From assembly GCA_001717015.1 (NCBI GenBank), contig MAGV01000035.1:21849-33977 (forward strand): a DNA stretch of 12,129 nt, read 5' to 3'. The notes beneath the pieces are model-generated. The model was not told where the DNA came from and searched no databases. It saw nothing but the letters and a program-made list of their open reading frames with translations. The stretch comes from Candidatus Methanosuratincola petrocarbonis (ex Vanwonterghem et al. 2016) (lineage in GTDB: Archaea; Thermoproteota; Methanomethylicia; Methanomethylicales; Methanomethylicaceae). Of this stretch, positions 1-7,207 are shown one piece after another (position 1 is the first letter of the stretch; each line of letters starts with the position of its first letter). Position numbers and translations under genes: made by a program.

Positions 1-1418
1 CTAAGATTCGCGAACTTCTGCCAGTCGTCGCCTGGCATCTTCCCGAGGAGCGAGCGCTTCCCATAGACCACTTCATCGTGCGAGAGGGGTAGCACGAAGT
101 TCTCCGAGAATGCGTACCAGATGCTGAACGTTATCTCGCTGTGGTGGTATTTCCGGAATATCGGGTCCTTTGAGAAGTAATCGAGGGTGTCGTGCATCCA
201 CCCCATGTTCCACTTCATCCCGAATCCTAGCCCGCCCGAGTAGGTTGGCCTGGAGACCATGGGCCAGGCTGTGGACTCCTCGGCTACCGTCTGGGCGTCC
301 GGAAACTCCCTGTAGACTGCCTCGTTCAGGTCCTTGATGAATGATATCGCCTCCAGGTTCTCCCTCCCCCCGTGCTCGTTCGGGACCCACTCACCCTCCT
401 TCCTCGAGTAGTCTAGATACAGCATTGAGGCGACGGCATCGACCCTCAGCCCGTCTGCATGGTACTTGTCCAGCCAGAAGACAGCACTGCTGATCAGGAA
501 AGACCTGACCTCGCCCTTCCCATAGTCAAAAATGTAGCTCCTCCAGTCTGGGTGCCACCTCTTCCTCGGGTCCTCGTACTCGTAGAGGTGCGTCCCGTCG
601 AAGTAAGCTAAGCCATGGGCATCGGTGGGGAAGTGGGAGGGGACCCAGTCCAGATAAACGCCCTTCCCAGCCTTGTGGACCCTGTCGATGAGACACATGA
701 GCCCCTGAGGCTCTCCATACCTCCCAGTCGGCGAAAAGTAGCCTGTGGTCTGGTAACCCCAGGATCCGTAGAAGGGGTGCTCCATGACTGGCAGCAGCTC
801 GAGGTGGGTGAACCCCGACTCCCCCAGGTACTTCGGGATCTCCTCGGATAGCTCGGCATAAGTTAGCCAGGAACCGTCCTCCTTCCTCCTCCACGACCCC
901 AAATGGCACTCGTATATTGATATTGGGGATCCGAGCGAATTGCATTCCTTCCTTCGTCGCTTAATCCATTCCCAGTCGGACCAGTTGTACTCGAGTTCCC
1001 AGACAAATGAGGCTGTGGCAGGCGGGACCTCTGATCTGAATGCAAAAGGGTCTGCCTTGTCGAAGCATCGCCCGTCCTTGCAGACGATCCTGTACTTGTA
1101 AAGTGCCCCCGTCCCGACCCCTGGCAAAAACCCTTCCCATATCCCTGAACCGTCCCCCCTAAGCAAGAGGCGGTGTTCGGGCTTCCAGCCGTTGAAGTCC
1201 CCGATCACGAAGACCTCGTCAGCATTCGGCGCCCATACCCCGAACTGGGTTCCCCGTTCCCCGTCCAGCTCGATCGGGTGTGCCCCGAGCTTGTCGTAAA
1301 GCCTGCTGTGCTTCCCCTGCCTGAAGAGGTAGATGTCAAAATCTGTAAGCAGCGAATGCGCCTGCACGCCCTTGCGCCTGGAACCTTCAGCTGAGTCCAT
1401 CTGAGCTCCCTTTGACAT
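1..1418 (-). CDS. glgB: 1,4-alpha-glucan branching enzyme GlgB (GH13), 3' end outside window
   Basis: GlgB cuts alpha-1,4-glucan chains and re-attaches the piece through an alpha-1,6 bond, making the branches of glycogen. The reading frame is open from the ATG at 1418 to the left edge (472 residues seen). A CBM48-like module lies at about residues 55-125 ([17 protein letters not shown]), followed by the GH13 barrel: region [10 protein letters not shown] (256-264), nucleophile D327 in DGLRVDAV, acid/base E380 in AEEST, and D448 in SHDEVV. These three have the same spacing as E. coli D405/E458/D526, offset by 78, so the long bacterial N1 module is absent and about 170 C-terminal residues should lie outside. 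ATG 1418 overlaps the treS-mak stop (TAATG). Met7 at 1400 has a GGGAG site 5 nt ahead and is an equally good start. It is very probably co-transcribed with treS-mak. The assignment is firm; the start is not. Confidence 0.95.
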   Translation of the reverse strand, partial: MSKGAQMDSAEGSRRKGVQAHSLLTDFDIYLFRQGKHSRLYDKLGAHPIELDGERGTQFGVWAPNADEVFVIGDFNGWKPEHRLLLRGDGSGIWEGFLPGVGTGALYKYRIVCKDGRCFDKADPFAFRSEVPPATASFVWELEYNWSDWEWIKRRRKECNSLGSPISIYECHLGSWRRKEDGSWLTYAELSEEIPKYLGESGFTHLELLPVMEHPFYGSWGYQTTGYFSPTGRYGEPQGLMCLIDRVHKAGKGVYLDWVPSHFPTDAHGLAYFDGTHLYEYEDPRKRWHPDWRSYIFDYGKGEVRSFLISSAVFWLDKYHADGLRVDAVASMLYLDYSRKEGEWVPNEHGGRENLEAISFIKDLNEAVYREFPDAQTVAEESTAWPMVSRPTYSGGLGFGMKWNMGWMHDTLDYFSKDPIFRKYHHSEITFSIWYAFSENFVLPLSHDEVVYGKRSLLGKMPGDDWQKFANL

Positions 1419-4400
1419 TATATAATGTCGAGTATCCCTTTTATGGGGATCCATGCGTTCTCCGGCCTGTTGTCGATCTCATACTCCAGCTCGTAGAATG
1501 CCTTCTCCAGCATGAATGCCTCGAGGAGGATCCGTATCCCTTCCCTGTCCCTTGGGATGAGCTCTGAACCATCCAGCTCTGACAAGTACTTCTGCAGAAA
1601 GACCTTGGCGCAGCAGATGTACCATGCCCTCGCCCAGCCCTCAAGCAGTCCCTTGTCGTCTCCCTGATACTGCCCACGTGCGAATGCGGTGCAGGCTGCG
1701 TAGTGCAGCGATCTCAGCATCCCTGCCACGTCGACGAGGGGCGACCTCTTTATCCTCCTCTCGCTGAGCGCCCTTGTGGGCTCGCCCTCGAAATCTACTA
1801 TCACAACATCACTCCCTGTGTATAGTACCTGCTGAAGATGGTAGTCCCCGTGGATCCTTCCCCTCAGCGCTTCTATCTTCAGTTGTCTCAGCCGCTTCAG
1901 CTTCTCGTCGATCTTGCCCTGCCGGTCATAGACCGATTGGAACCATCCCCGATCTTTCTCTCCCAAAGCCGCCCTCATTTTTTGAGATCTGATGATGCGC
2001 CTAACGTAGCTTGACAGCCCTTGGTACAGCGAGAACTGGTATAGGTAATTGAACTTTTCCGGAGTGAAATCGGGGTTTTCGCCGCCCTTGAAGAGGCATT
2101 TGTGGAGCTCTGCGGTCCTCAACGCAAGGAGCTCCAAAAGTTCCAGCGTCCCTCTCCCGATAAGCTCGACCATCTCTTCGGGTACAGGGACGTCGCTGAA
2201 TATGAAGTCGAATGCAAGCATTATCTCCTGCGGCTTGTTGACCCTTATGCGTATGAAGTACCCTTCAAGCTCGTTCAGGAGAAGGCTCCAGCAATCCCCT
2301 TCGTTCGGGACATATTCTTGGAGGGATGCGATCACTACGGGCTCAGCGCCCCTCTCTTGGTATATGATGCACCCGAGCAGGTCTGGGGCATGCAGGAACG
2401 AGTGGCTGTTCAGGTGATCAAGGATCTCGACCTCGGGGTTCTTCCCCTCCTCTGCCTTCCTGTATATCTTGAGCATTGCCTTTTCCCCAATCAGTATTGA
2501 GGTGTTGCGCTGGTTCAATTGCGGCGTGATCTCGATCCCATCAAGCTTCATGCCCCTCAGGGCCTTGAACCTCTCCCTCAAAACAATCTTGATCTCGGCG
2601 TTCTTTCCCCTCATCCCCTTCCTCCTGATTATCAATGAGAGCAACGTTTTGGCGAACTCTCCAGTAGCCGACGAATCGATCAGAATACCATTACCTGAAC
2701 CTGACCGTATTTTCGCAATTATTAGCTCGGGCGCCCCCTCTGAGACCTTCAGCCTCTCTTCCGGATCGTCGATGTAAACGGCGGGTAGAACATATGTCTC
2801 AGGGAGGCCAAGAGAATAGAAGACATCGATTATTGCGATCCCTTCGAATTTGTGCCTGCCGTCTTCAAAATGGATGATGTCCCTGACTTTGATCCTGTCA
2901 ATTTCCCTCTTTTTGCCTAAGAACCACCTCTGCTCCAGCAGGAATGCGGGCAGGACTTCGCCCTCAAGCCTCTCCAGGGCACTTCTCGAGCCAAGCTCTC
3001 CTGCATCCTTCACGGTGATCTCTATTTTCGTGATTATCGGTTTTGCCACCTCTTCCGAGAGGGAGAATACGTAGTACCCATACGGGTCGAAGGTCAGGAT
3101 GTAGCCCGATTTCCCGATCTTCGGGAATTGGGCATTCCCGAGTATCTCCTTTGGGATTTGCCCTTCATAGGCAGACAGGTCGAGCTCAACAACCTGCGGC
3201 TTTTTTGAAAGGTTTACTACAACCAGTACCCTCTCATTCTGGAATTTCCTAACGAAAGCCAAGATCTTGCTGTTTTCAGGGTAAAGGAACTCGATCTCTC
3301 CCCTCCCGAATGCCTTGAAGTGCTTCCTTACGTTTATTGCCCGCTTCATCCACCAGAAGAGTGACGACTGGTTCTTCTTCTGGTTCTCGACATTGATCGC
3401 CTCATAGTGGTACTCCGGGTCCACTATCACGGGGAGGTGGAGCTTCTGTGGGTTCGCCTTGGAGAAGCCTGCGTTCAGCTCGGCAGACCACTGCATCGGA
3501 GTCCTGACCCCGTTCCTGTCGCCGAGGTAGAAGTTGTCGCCCATCCCTATCTCGTCCCCATAGTATATGACTGGAGTTCCCGGGAGCGTAAGCAGGAGCA
3601 GGTTCATGAGCTCTATCTTTCTCCTGTCGTTCTCCATGAGCGGGGCCAGCCTTCTCCTGATGCCCAGATTAATCCTTGCCTGCTTGTTGTTAGCATACAC
3701 CCTGTACATGTAATCCCTCTCTTCGTCGGTGACCATCTCGAGTGTGAGCTCATCATGGTTTCTGAGGAATAGCGCCCACTGGCAGCCCTCCGGGATGCCC
3801 AACGAGCTCTCCAGTATGTCCACGATCGGGAACCGGTCCTCGAGGAACATTGCCATGTACATCCTCGGCATGAGCGGGAAATGGAATGCCATATGGCACT
3901 CGTCCCCCTCCCCAAAGTACATCATCGCGTCCGAGTGCCACTGGTTCGCCTCAGCGAGAAGCATCTTATTCTTGAATTTGGAATCGACGTGTCTTCTCAG
4001 TTCCTTCAGGAACTGGTGGGTCTCGGGCAAGTTCTCGCAGTTGGTCCCCTCCCTCTCGAAGAGGTAAGGGACAGCATCTAGCCTAAGGCCGTCCACGCCA
4101 AGCCCCAGCCAGAAGTCGACGACCTCGAAGATCTTCCTCCTAACCTCCTCGTTGTCGTAATTGAGGTCGGGCTGGTGGGAGTAGAACCTGTGCCAGTAGT
4201 ACTCCCCCGCGACAGGGTCGAGTGTCCAGTTCGACGACTCGAAGTCCTTGAATATTATCCTCGCTTCACTATACTTGTTCGGATCGCTGCTCCATACATA
4301 GTAATCCCTCTTGGGGGATCCTTTCTTGGCCCTCCTCGCGGCCTGGAACCACGGGTGCTGGTCCGAGGTATGGTTGAGCACGAGCTCGGTTATTACCCTC

Positions 4401-4690
4401 AAGCCCCTCTCATGAGCGGCCCTGACGAACTCCTTGAAGTCCTTCAGCGTACCATACCTCGGATCCACCCCGAAGTAGTCGGATATGTCGTAGCCGTCGT
4501 CCTTCATCGGCGAAGGGTAAAAGGGGAGCAGCCATATCGCCGTCACGCCCAGGTCGCTGAGGTAGTCCAACTTCTTAGTTAGCCCCTTGAAATCCCCTAT
4601 CCCGTCACCGTTACTGTCAAAGAATGACCTCACGTGGAGCTCATAGATTATCGCATCCTTGTACCAAAGCCCATCTGACGCATTTTCCAT
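1418..4690 (-). CDS. treS: Trehalose synthase / maltokinase fusion (TreS-Mak)
   Basis: A 1090-residue two-enzyme fusion. Residues about 1-550 are a GH13 trehalose synthase (maltose alpha-D-glucosyltransferase) that interconverts maltose and trehalose: start [21 protein letters not shown] (105-110), nucleophile D205 in GLRLDAV, acid/base E247 in LLAEAN, D313 in RNHDE, and a C-terminal beta domain. Residues about 575-1090 are a maltokinase with an aminoglycoside-phosphotransferase-like fold, making maltose-1-phosphate from maltose and ATP: N-cap [11 protein letters not shown] (585-595), likely ATP-binding K741 in [15 protein letters not shown], catalytic-loop HGDYHLQQ with D949, and metal-binding DFEGEP with D966. 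All key residues are present and the frame is unbroken. The ATG at 4690 puts the family's WYKDA motif at residue 9. glgB follows with a 1-nt overlap. In bacteria TreS-Mak feeds maltose-1-phosphate to GlgE, which is not seen here. No good ribosome site precedes the start, so a short leader is possible. The bacterial-type fusion in an archaeal setting suggests transfer. Confidence 0.95.
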   Translation of the reverse strand: MENASDGLWYKDAIIYELHVRSFFDSNGDGIGDFKGLTKKLDYLSDLGVTAIWLLPFYPSPMKDDGYDISDYFGVDPRYGTLKDFKEFVRAAHERGLRVITELVLNHTSDQHPWFQAARRAKKGSPKRDYYVWSSDPNKYSEARIIFKDFESSNWTLDPVAGEYYWHRFYSHQPDLNYDNEEVRRKIFEVVDFWLGLGVDGLRLDAVPYLFEREGTNCENLPETHQFLKELRRHVDSKFKNKMLLAEANQWHSDAMMYFGEGDECHMAFHFPLMPRMYMAMFLEDRFPIVDILESSLGIPEGCQWALFLRNHDELTLEMVTDEERDYMYRVYANNKQARINLGIRRRLAPLMENDRRKIELMNLLLLTLPGTPVIYYGDEIGMGDNFYLGDRNGVRTPMQWSAELNAGFSKANPQKLHLPVIVDPEYHYEAINVENQKKNQSSLFWWMKRAINVRKHFKAFGRGEIEFLYPENSKILAFVRKFQNERVLVVVNLSKKPQVVELDLSAYEGQIPKEILGNAQFPKIGKSGYILTFDPYGYYVFSLSEEVAKPIITKIEITVKDAGELGSRSALERLEGEVLPAFLLEQRWFLGKKREIDRIKVRDIIHFEDGRHKFEGIAIIDVFYSLGLPETYVLPAVYIDDPEERLKVSEGAPELIIAKIRSGSGNGILIDSSATGEFAKTLLSLIIRRKGMRGKNAEIKIVLRERFKALRGMKLDGIEITPQLNQRNTSILIGEKAMLKIYRKAEEGKNPEVEILDHLNSHSFLHAPDLLGCIIYQERGAEPVVIASLQEYVPNEGDCWSLLLNELEGYFIRIRVNKPQEIMLAFDFIFSDVPVPEEMVELIGRGTLELLELLALRTAELHKCLFKGGENPDFTPEKFNYLYQFSLYQGLSSYVRRIIRSQKMRAALGEKDRGWFQSVYDRQGKIDEKLKRLRQLKIEALRGRIHGDYHLQQVLYTGSDVVIVDFEGEPTRALSERRIKRSPLVDVAGMLRSLHYAACTAFARGQYQGDDKGLLEGWARAWYICCAKVFLQKYLSELDGSELIPRDREGIRILLEAFMLEKAFYELEYEIDNRPENAWIPIKGILDII

Positions 4691-4788
4691 GGTTACAGCA
4701 ACAACCTGCCTTCTGTATTTCCTCGAATGGAGGCTTTCATAATCACCGAAAACTTTACTGGATTTTATCTTTATGCTTTTGAACTAAA

Positions 4789-4929
4789 CTAAACACAGCT
4801 CCTGGTATCTTGCTTGATCCTTTTTTCAGATGCGTTTTTTAATTTATTCATCGCTATTGCAATAATCGCTGCTTCAGACAAGCACCGGCACTTCAGCTGG
4901 TCAATAGCCAATAACCACAAGCGTTTCAT
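4789..4929 (-). CDS. Possible 46-aa small protein, unknown function
   Basis: A short frame on the minus strand between the treS-mak start and the divergent membrane-protein gene. It starts at ATG 4929 and stops with TAG at 4791-4789. The predicted peptide begins MKRLWLLAIDQLKCRC and continues as a basic, mostly helical stretch (SEAAIIAIAMNKLKNASEKR). Support comes from context: a strong purine-rich ribosome site (GAGGAGGGAGAGG, 4947-4935, with GGAG 8 nt and GAGG 5 nt before the ATG), and a TATA-like ATTTTATTTAA about 48 nt upstream of the ATG. It ends 98 nt before treS-mak, so it could be a leader gene of that operon. It has no recognised family and could be a chance frame in a promoter region; the length is too small to judge from composition. 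Confidence 0.35.
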   Translation of the reverse strand: MKRLWLLAIDQLKCRCLSEAAIIAIAMNKLKNASEKRIKQDTRSCV

Positions 4930-4971
4930 TTGTGCCTCTCCCTCCTCAAAGCTTGTCCTCCAGCCTATACG

Positions 4972-4984
4972 GTTAAATAAAATG
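4972..4984. promoter_or_regulatory. TATA-like element, possibly bidirectional
   Basis: The AT-rich run GTTAAATAAAATG lies almost exactly midway between the GTG start at 5026 (+) and the ATG at 4929 (-), about 48-49 nt from each. Archaeal TATA boxes sit about 25 nt upstream of transcription start, so either direction would give a leader of roughly 20-25 nt. On the minus strand it reads ATTTTATTTAAC. No factor B recognition element is clear enough to decide the direction. Confidence 0.4.
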
Positions 4985-5025
4985 ACTTCCAGATCCTTTC
5001 ATGGTGTCTTCAGCTGTTTACCTTT

Positions 5026-5676
5026 GTGTTGCAGGCAATAGACTACGATTGGCTGTTGGAGCAGCTGAACCTCATAGGGTTCCATGCTGCTGTCTTTGGA
5101 GTAATCATCGCATTTGGTTACGTAGTCGGGAGGCTGGTCGGGGAGATTGTGGGGAGGTCTGTTGACAGGTTCGGTTTCGATGCCACAATGAGAAAGACAG
5201 CGATCGGCAGGGCAGTGCTGAAATCCGGTTTCACAGCTTCAGAATTAATGAGGTCTGTCAGCAAATGGTCGATATACATAGTCAGCCTCCTTTTTGCCCT
5301 CGAGAGCCTTAACATCCCGTACCTTGAGGGTCCGGTTAATGCTGTGCTAAATTTTATACCGAATCTGGTAATCGCCTTGGTCATTTTCATCTTTGGGGGG
5401 ATCCTCTCAGACTGGGCCGGTGAGATCGCAAAGAAGAGCTTCTCCCACGAGGGTGCGCCCTCCTTCTACACCGATCTGCTGGGGAATCTGTTGAAGCTGG
5501 TCCTATATTTCGTAGTGATCACCATCTCGCTGAATGAGCTTGGGATCGATGTTACCCTCCTTAACTTAATAGCTCAGGCGCTGGCATGGGGGATCGCCAT
5601 ATTTGTGGGAGTCTCTGCGGGGATTGTTGTGGGCTGGCTGCTGAAGGATCGGCTAAAAGAGATCCTGCCTGGGTGA
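5026..5676 (+). CDS. Small membrane protein with MscS-type transmembrane helices, no beta domain
   Basis: A 216-residue integral membrane protein with about five hydrophobic segments (roughly residues 20-42, 80-97, 103-128, 152-170, 178-207). The stretch FIPNLVIALVIFIFGGIL (110-127) followed by a charged amphipathic part, and the similar one at 178-207, fit the conserved TM-helix repeat found in small-conductance mechanosensitive channel relatives. The soluble MscS beta domain is missing: the chain ends 9 residues after the last helix (LLKDRLKEILPG). It may be a reduced channel or a scaffold; function is not shown. GTG 5026 is the first usable start after an in-frame TAA at 4978-4980; TTG 5029 is the alternative. 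No ribosome site is evident, so short-leader translation from the upstream TATA-like element is likely. Its stop lies 11 nt from the convergent malQ stop. Confidence 0.75.
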   Translation: MLQAIDYDWLLEQLNLIGFHAAVFGVIIAFGYVVGRLVGEIVGRSVDRFGFDATMRKTAIGRAVLKSGFTASELMRSVSKWSIYIVSLLFALESLNIPYLEGPVNAVLNFIPNLVIALVIFIFGGILSDWAGEIAKKSFSHEGAPSFYTDLLGNLLKLVLYFVVITISLNELGIDVTLLNLIAQALAWGIAIFVGVSAGIVVGWLLKDRLKEILPG

Positions 5677-5677
5677 T

Positions 5678-5687
5678 GTTTTTATCC
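5678..5687 (+). terminator. U-run terminator of the membrane-protein gene
   Basis: GTTTTTATCC begins one base after the TGA stop and fills the 11-nt gap between this gene and the convergent malQ. Short U runs are the known termination signal of many archaea. The same ten bases follow the Sm/HTH gene at 10184-10193. No hairpin precedes it. Confidence 0.45.
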
Positions 5688-7193
5688 TCAAGATGATCTT
5701 CTCGAATCTCTGGTGATCTGGGCGAACTCTGCAAGCTTCTCCTTGTCCAAGAGGTTGCCTGTCATCTTCCATAGGTAGTTATTGAGTGGAGATGATGGCA
5801 CGTTCAACCTGGCCTCGCTCCCCAGGCTCAGCACATCCTGAATCGGGACCACGCAGAGCTTTGACCTTGAGCCCATCGCCAGCCTCACCATCTCCGTGCT
5901 GACCTCCTTCTCCCCGACCCTCCTGCCGAGGTACCGGAAGAGGTTCTCCTTCACCTCATGCGTCGCCTCCTCCTTGAACCAGCCCTTGATAGTGTTCGTG
6001 TCATGAGTCCCTGTATACGAAACCGAATTGGTCTCGTGGTTCTCAGGAAGGTAGGGGTTGTCTGGCTTTCCGTCGAAAGCAAAGATCAGGACTTTCATGC
6101 CTGGGATCCCAAGGTCCTTGATTGCAGCCTTCACGTCCTCAGTAATCACCCCCAGATCCTCAGCCACGAAGGGCAGGGAGGGGAACCGCCTCCTGAGCGT
6201 TTCGAAGAACTCCTCTGAAGGAACTCTTACCCACCTGCCATTCATTGCAGTCTTTTCTGTCGCGGGAACCTCCCAGTATGCGAGTAGCCCCCTGAAGTGG
6301 TCGATCCTGACGAGATCGAACATCTCCAAGTTGTGCTCTATCCTGCGCATCCACCACTCAAACCCATCCTCCCTCAACCTGTCCCAATCATAGACCGGGT
6401 GCCCCCAAAGCTGCCCTGTCTTACTGAAGTAATCCGGAGGGACCCCGCTGACGAAGAGCGCCCTACCATCGTCGTCGAGCTTGAACAGCTTATTGTTGAC
6501 CCAAACATCGGCGCTGTCATGGCTTACGTAGAAAGGGAGATCGCCGAATGCCCTGATTCCCTTCCTCTTGCAGTGTTCCTTCAGGCGCCACCACTGCCTG
6601 TGTGCGATGTACTGCACGAACCTGTGGAATTCGGTCCCTTCGAGCTTCTTTTTCGGCTCGAGCTCTTCCGACACTCTCCTCCTCAGCCCTTCTGGCCAGA
6701 GGTACCAGGAAAGCCCGGATTCTTCCTTTAGCGCAGTGAAGACAGCGTAATCGTCAAGCCAGGGCGCATTCTGGGCACAGAAATCTTCATATTCGCCTGA
6801 AAATTCACCCCTCTTTTTCAAGAACTCCCTGTAGGCCTTCTTGAGGATCTCAAGCTTTGCGGAGTGGACCGACCTGTACTGGATCCTATCGGTTTCAGGG
6901 ACCCTAATGGCGCTCAGTGCCGTCTCTCCAAGGAGCCCGTCGGCTACGAGCATCTCGGGACTAATTAGAAGCGGGTTCAGCGCAAAGCCAGAGCTTGAGA
7001 TATAGGGCGAGTTCCCGCACTCTGGGCTGGTGGGGTTGAGCGGCAGCAACTGCCAGTATCCCTGTCCTGTTTCCGCCAACAGGTCCACGAAATGGTATGC
7101 CTTCGGTCCAAAGTCGCCTATGCCGTACTCTGAGGGGAGGCAGGTGGGGTGAAGCAGTATTCCGCTCGCTCTTTCGCTGAATCTGGGTTCCAA
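5688..7193 (-). CDS. malQ: 4-alpha-glucanotransferase MalQ (GH77 amylomaltase)
   Basis: A 501-residue GH77 enzyme that moves maltosyl or longer alpha-1,4-glucan units between maltodextrins and can release glucose or form cycloamyloses; it acts in the cytoplasm. Length matches Thermus amylomaltase (500). Diagnostic motifs: GILLHPTCLPS (11-21), WQLLPLNPT (47-55), SPYISSSGFALNP (62-74), nucleophile D298 in RIDHFRG, acid/base E345 in AEDLG, and D398 in GTHDTNT, equivalent to Thermus aquaticus D293/E340/D395. It starts at TTG 7193; a GGGGG run 9 nt ahead, directly after the stop of the upstream GH57 gene, serves as ribosome site. The 14-nt gap makes a GH57-malQ operon very likely. The product pair would process internal glucan and supply maltose for TreS-Mak. 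No damage or missing residue was seen. Confidence 0.96.
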   Translation of the reverse strand: MEPRFSERASGILLHPTCLPSEYGIGDFGPKAYHFVDLLAETGQGYWQLLPLNPTSPECGNSPYISSSGFALNPLLISPEMLVADGLLGETALSAIRVPETDRIQYRSVHSAKLEILKKAYREFLKKRGEFSGEYEDFCAQNAPWLDDYAVFTALKEESGLSWYLWPEGLRRRVSEELEPKKKLEGTEFHRFVQYIAHRQWWRLKEHCKRKGIRAFGDLPFYVSHDSADVWVNNKLFKLDDDGRALFVSGVPPDYFSKTGQLWGHPVYDWDRLREDGFEWWMRRIEHNLEMFDLVRIDHFRGLLAYWEVPATEKTAMNGRWVRVPSEEFFETLRRRFPSLPFVAEDLGVITEDVKAAIKDLGIPGMKVLIFAFDGKPDNPYLPENHETNSVSYTGTHDTNTIKGWFKEEATHEVKENLFRYLGRRVGEKEVSTEMVRLAMGSRSKLCVVPIQDVLSLGSEARLNVPSSPLNNYLWKMTGNLLDKEKLAEFAQITRDSRRSS

Positions 7194-7207
7194 ACGCGCC
7201 AGCCCCC

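Larger units (their letters stand above)
4691..5025. promoter_or_regulatory. Divergent control region between treS-mak and the membrane-protein gene
   Basis: 335 nt without a long gene. Apart from the possible 46-aa frame (4789-4929, minus strand), it holds AT-rich stretches: GGTTAAATAAAAT at 4971-4983, TTTTTTAATTTATT at 4835-4848, and GATTTTATCTTTAT at 4761-4774. The last, read on the minus strand (ATAAAGATAAAATC), is a candidate TATA box for treS-mak about 75 nt before its ATG. No tRNA, hairpin terminator or riboswitch was recognised. Confidence 0.4.

Noticed and set aside
526..1045. Minus-strand frames of 139 and 60 residues inside glgB, as a sign of a frameshifted gene
   Set aside because: Reading the glgB frame codon by codon shows it is unbroken from 1418 to the left edge with all GlgB motifs; these are shadows in other frames.
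4814..5041. 75-aa plus-strand frame in the treS-mak upstream gap
   Set aside because: It overlaps the promoter elements and the start of the membrane-protein gene, has no ribosome site, and its composition does not look like a protein family I know.
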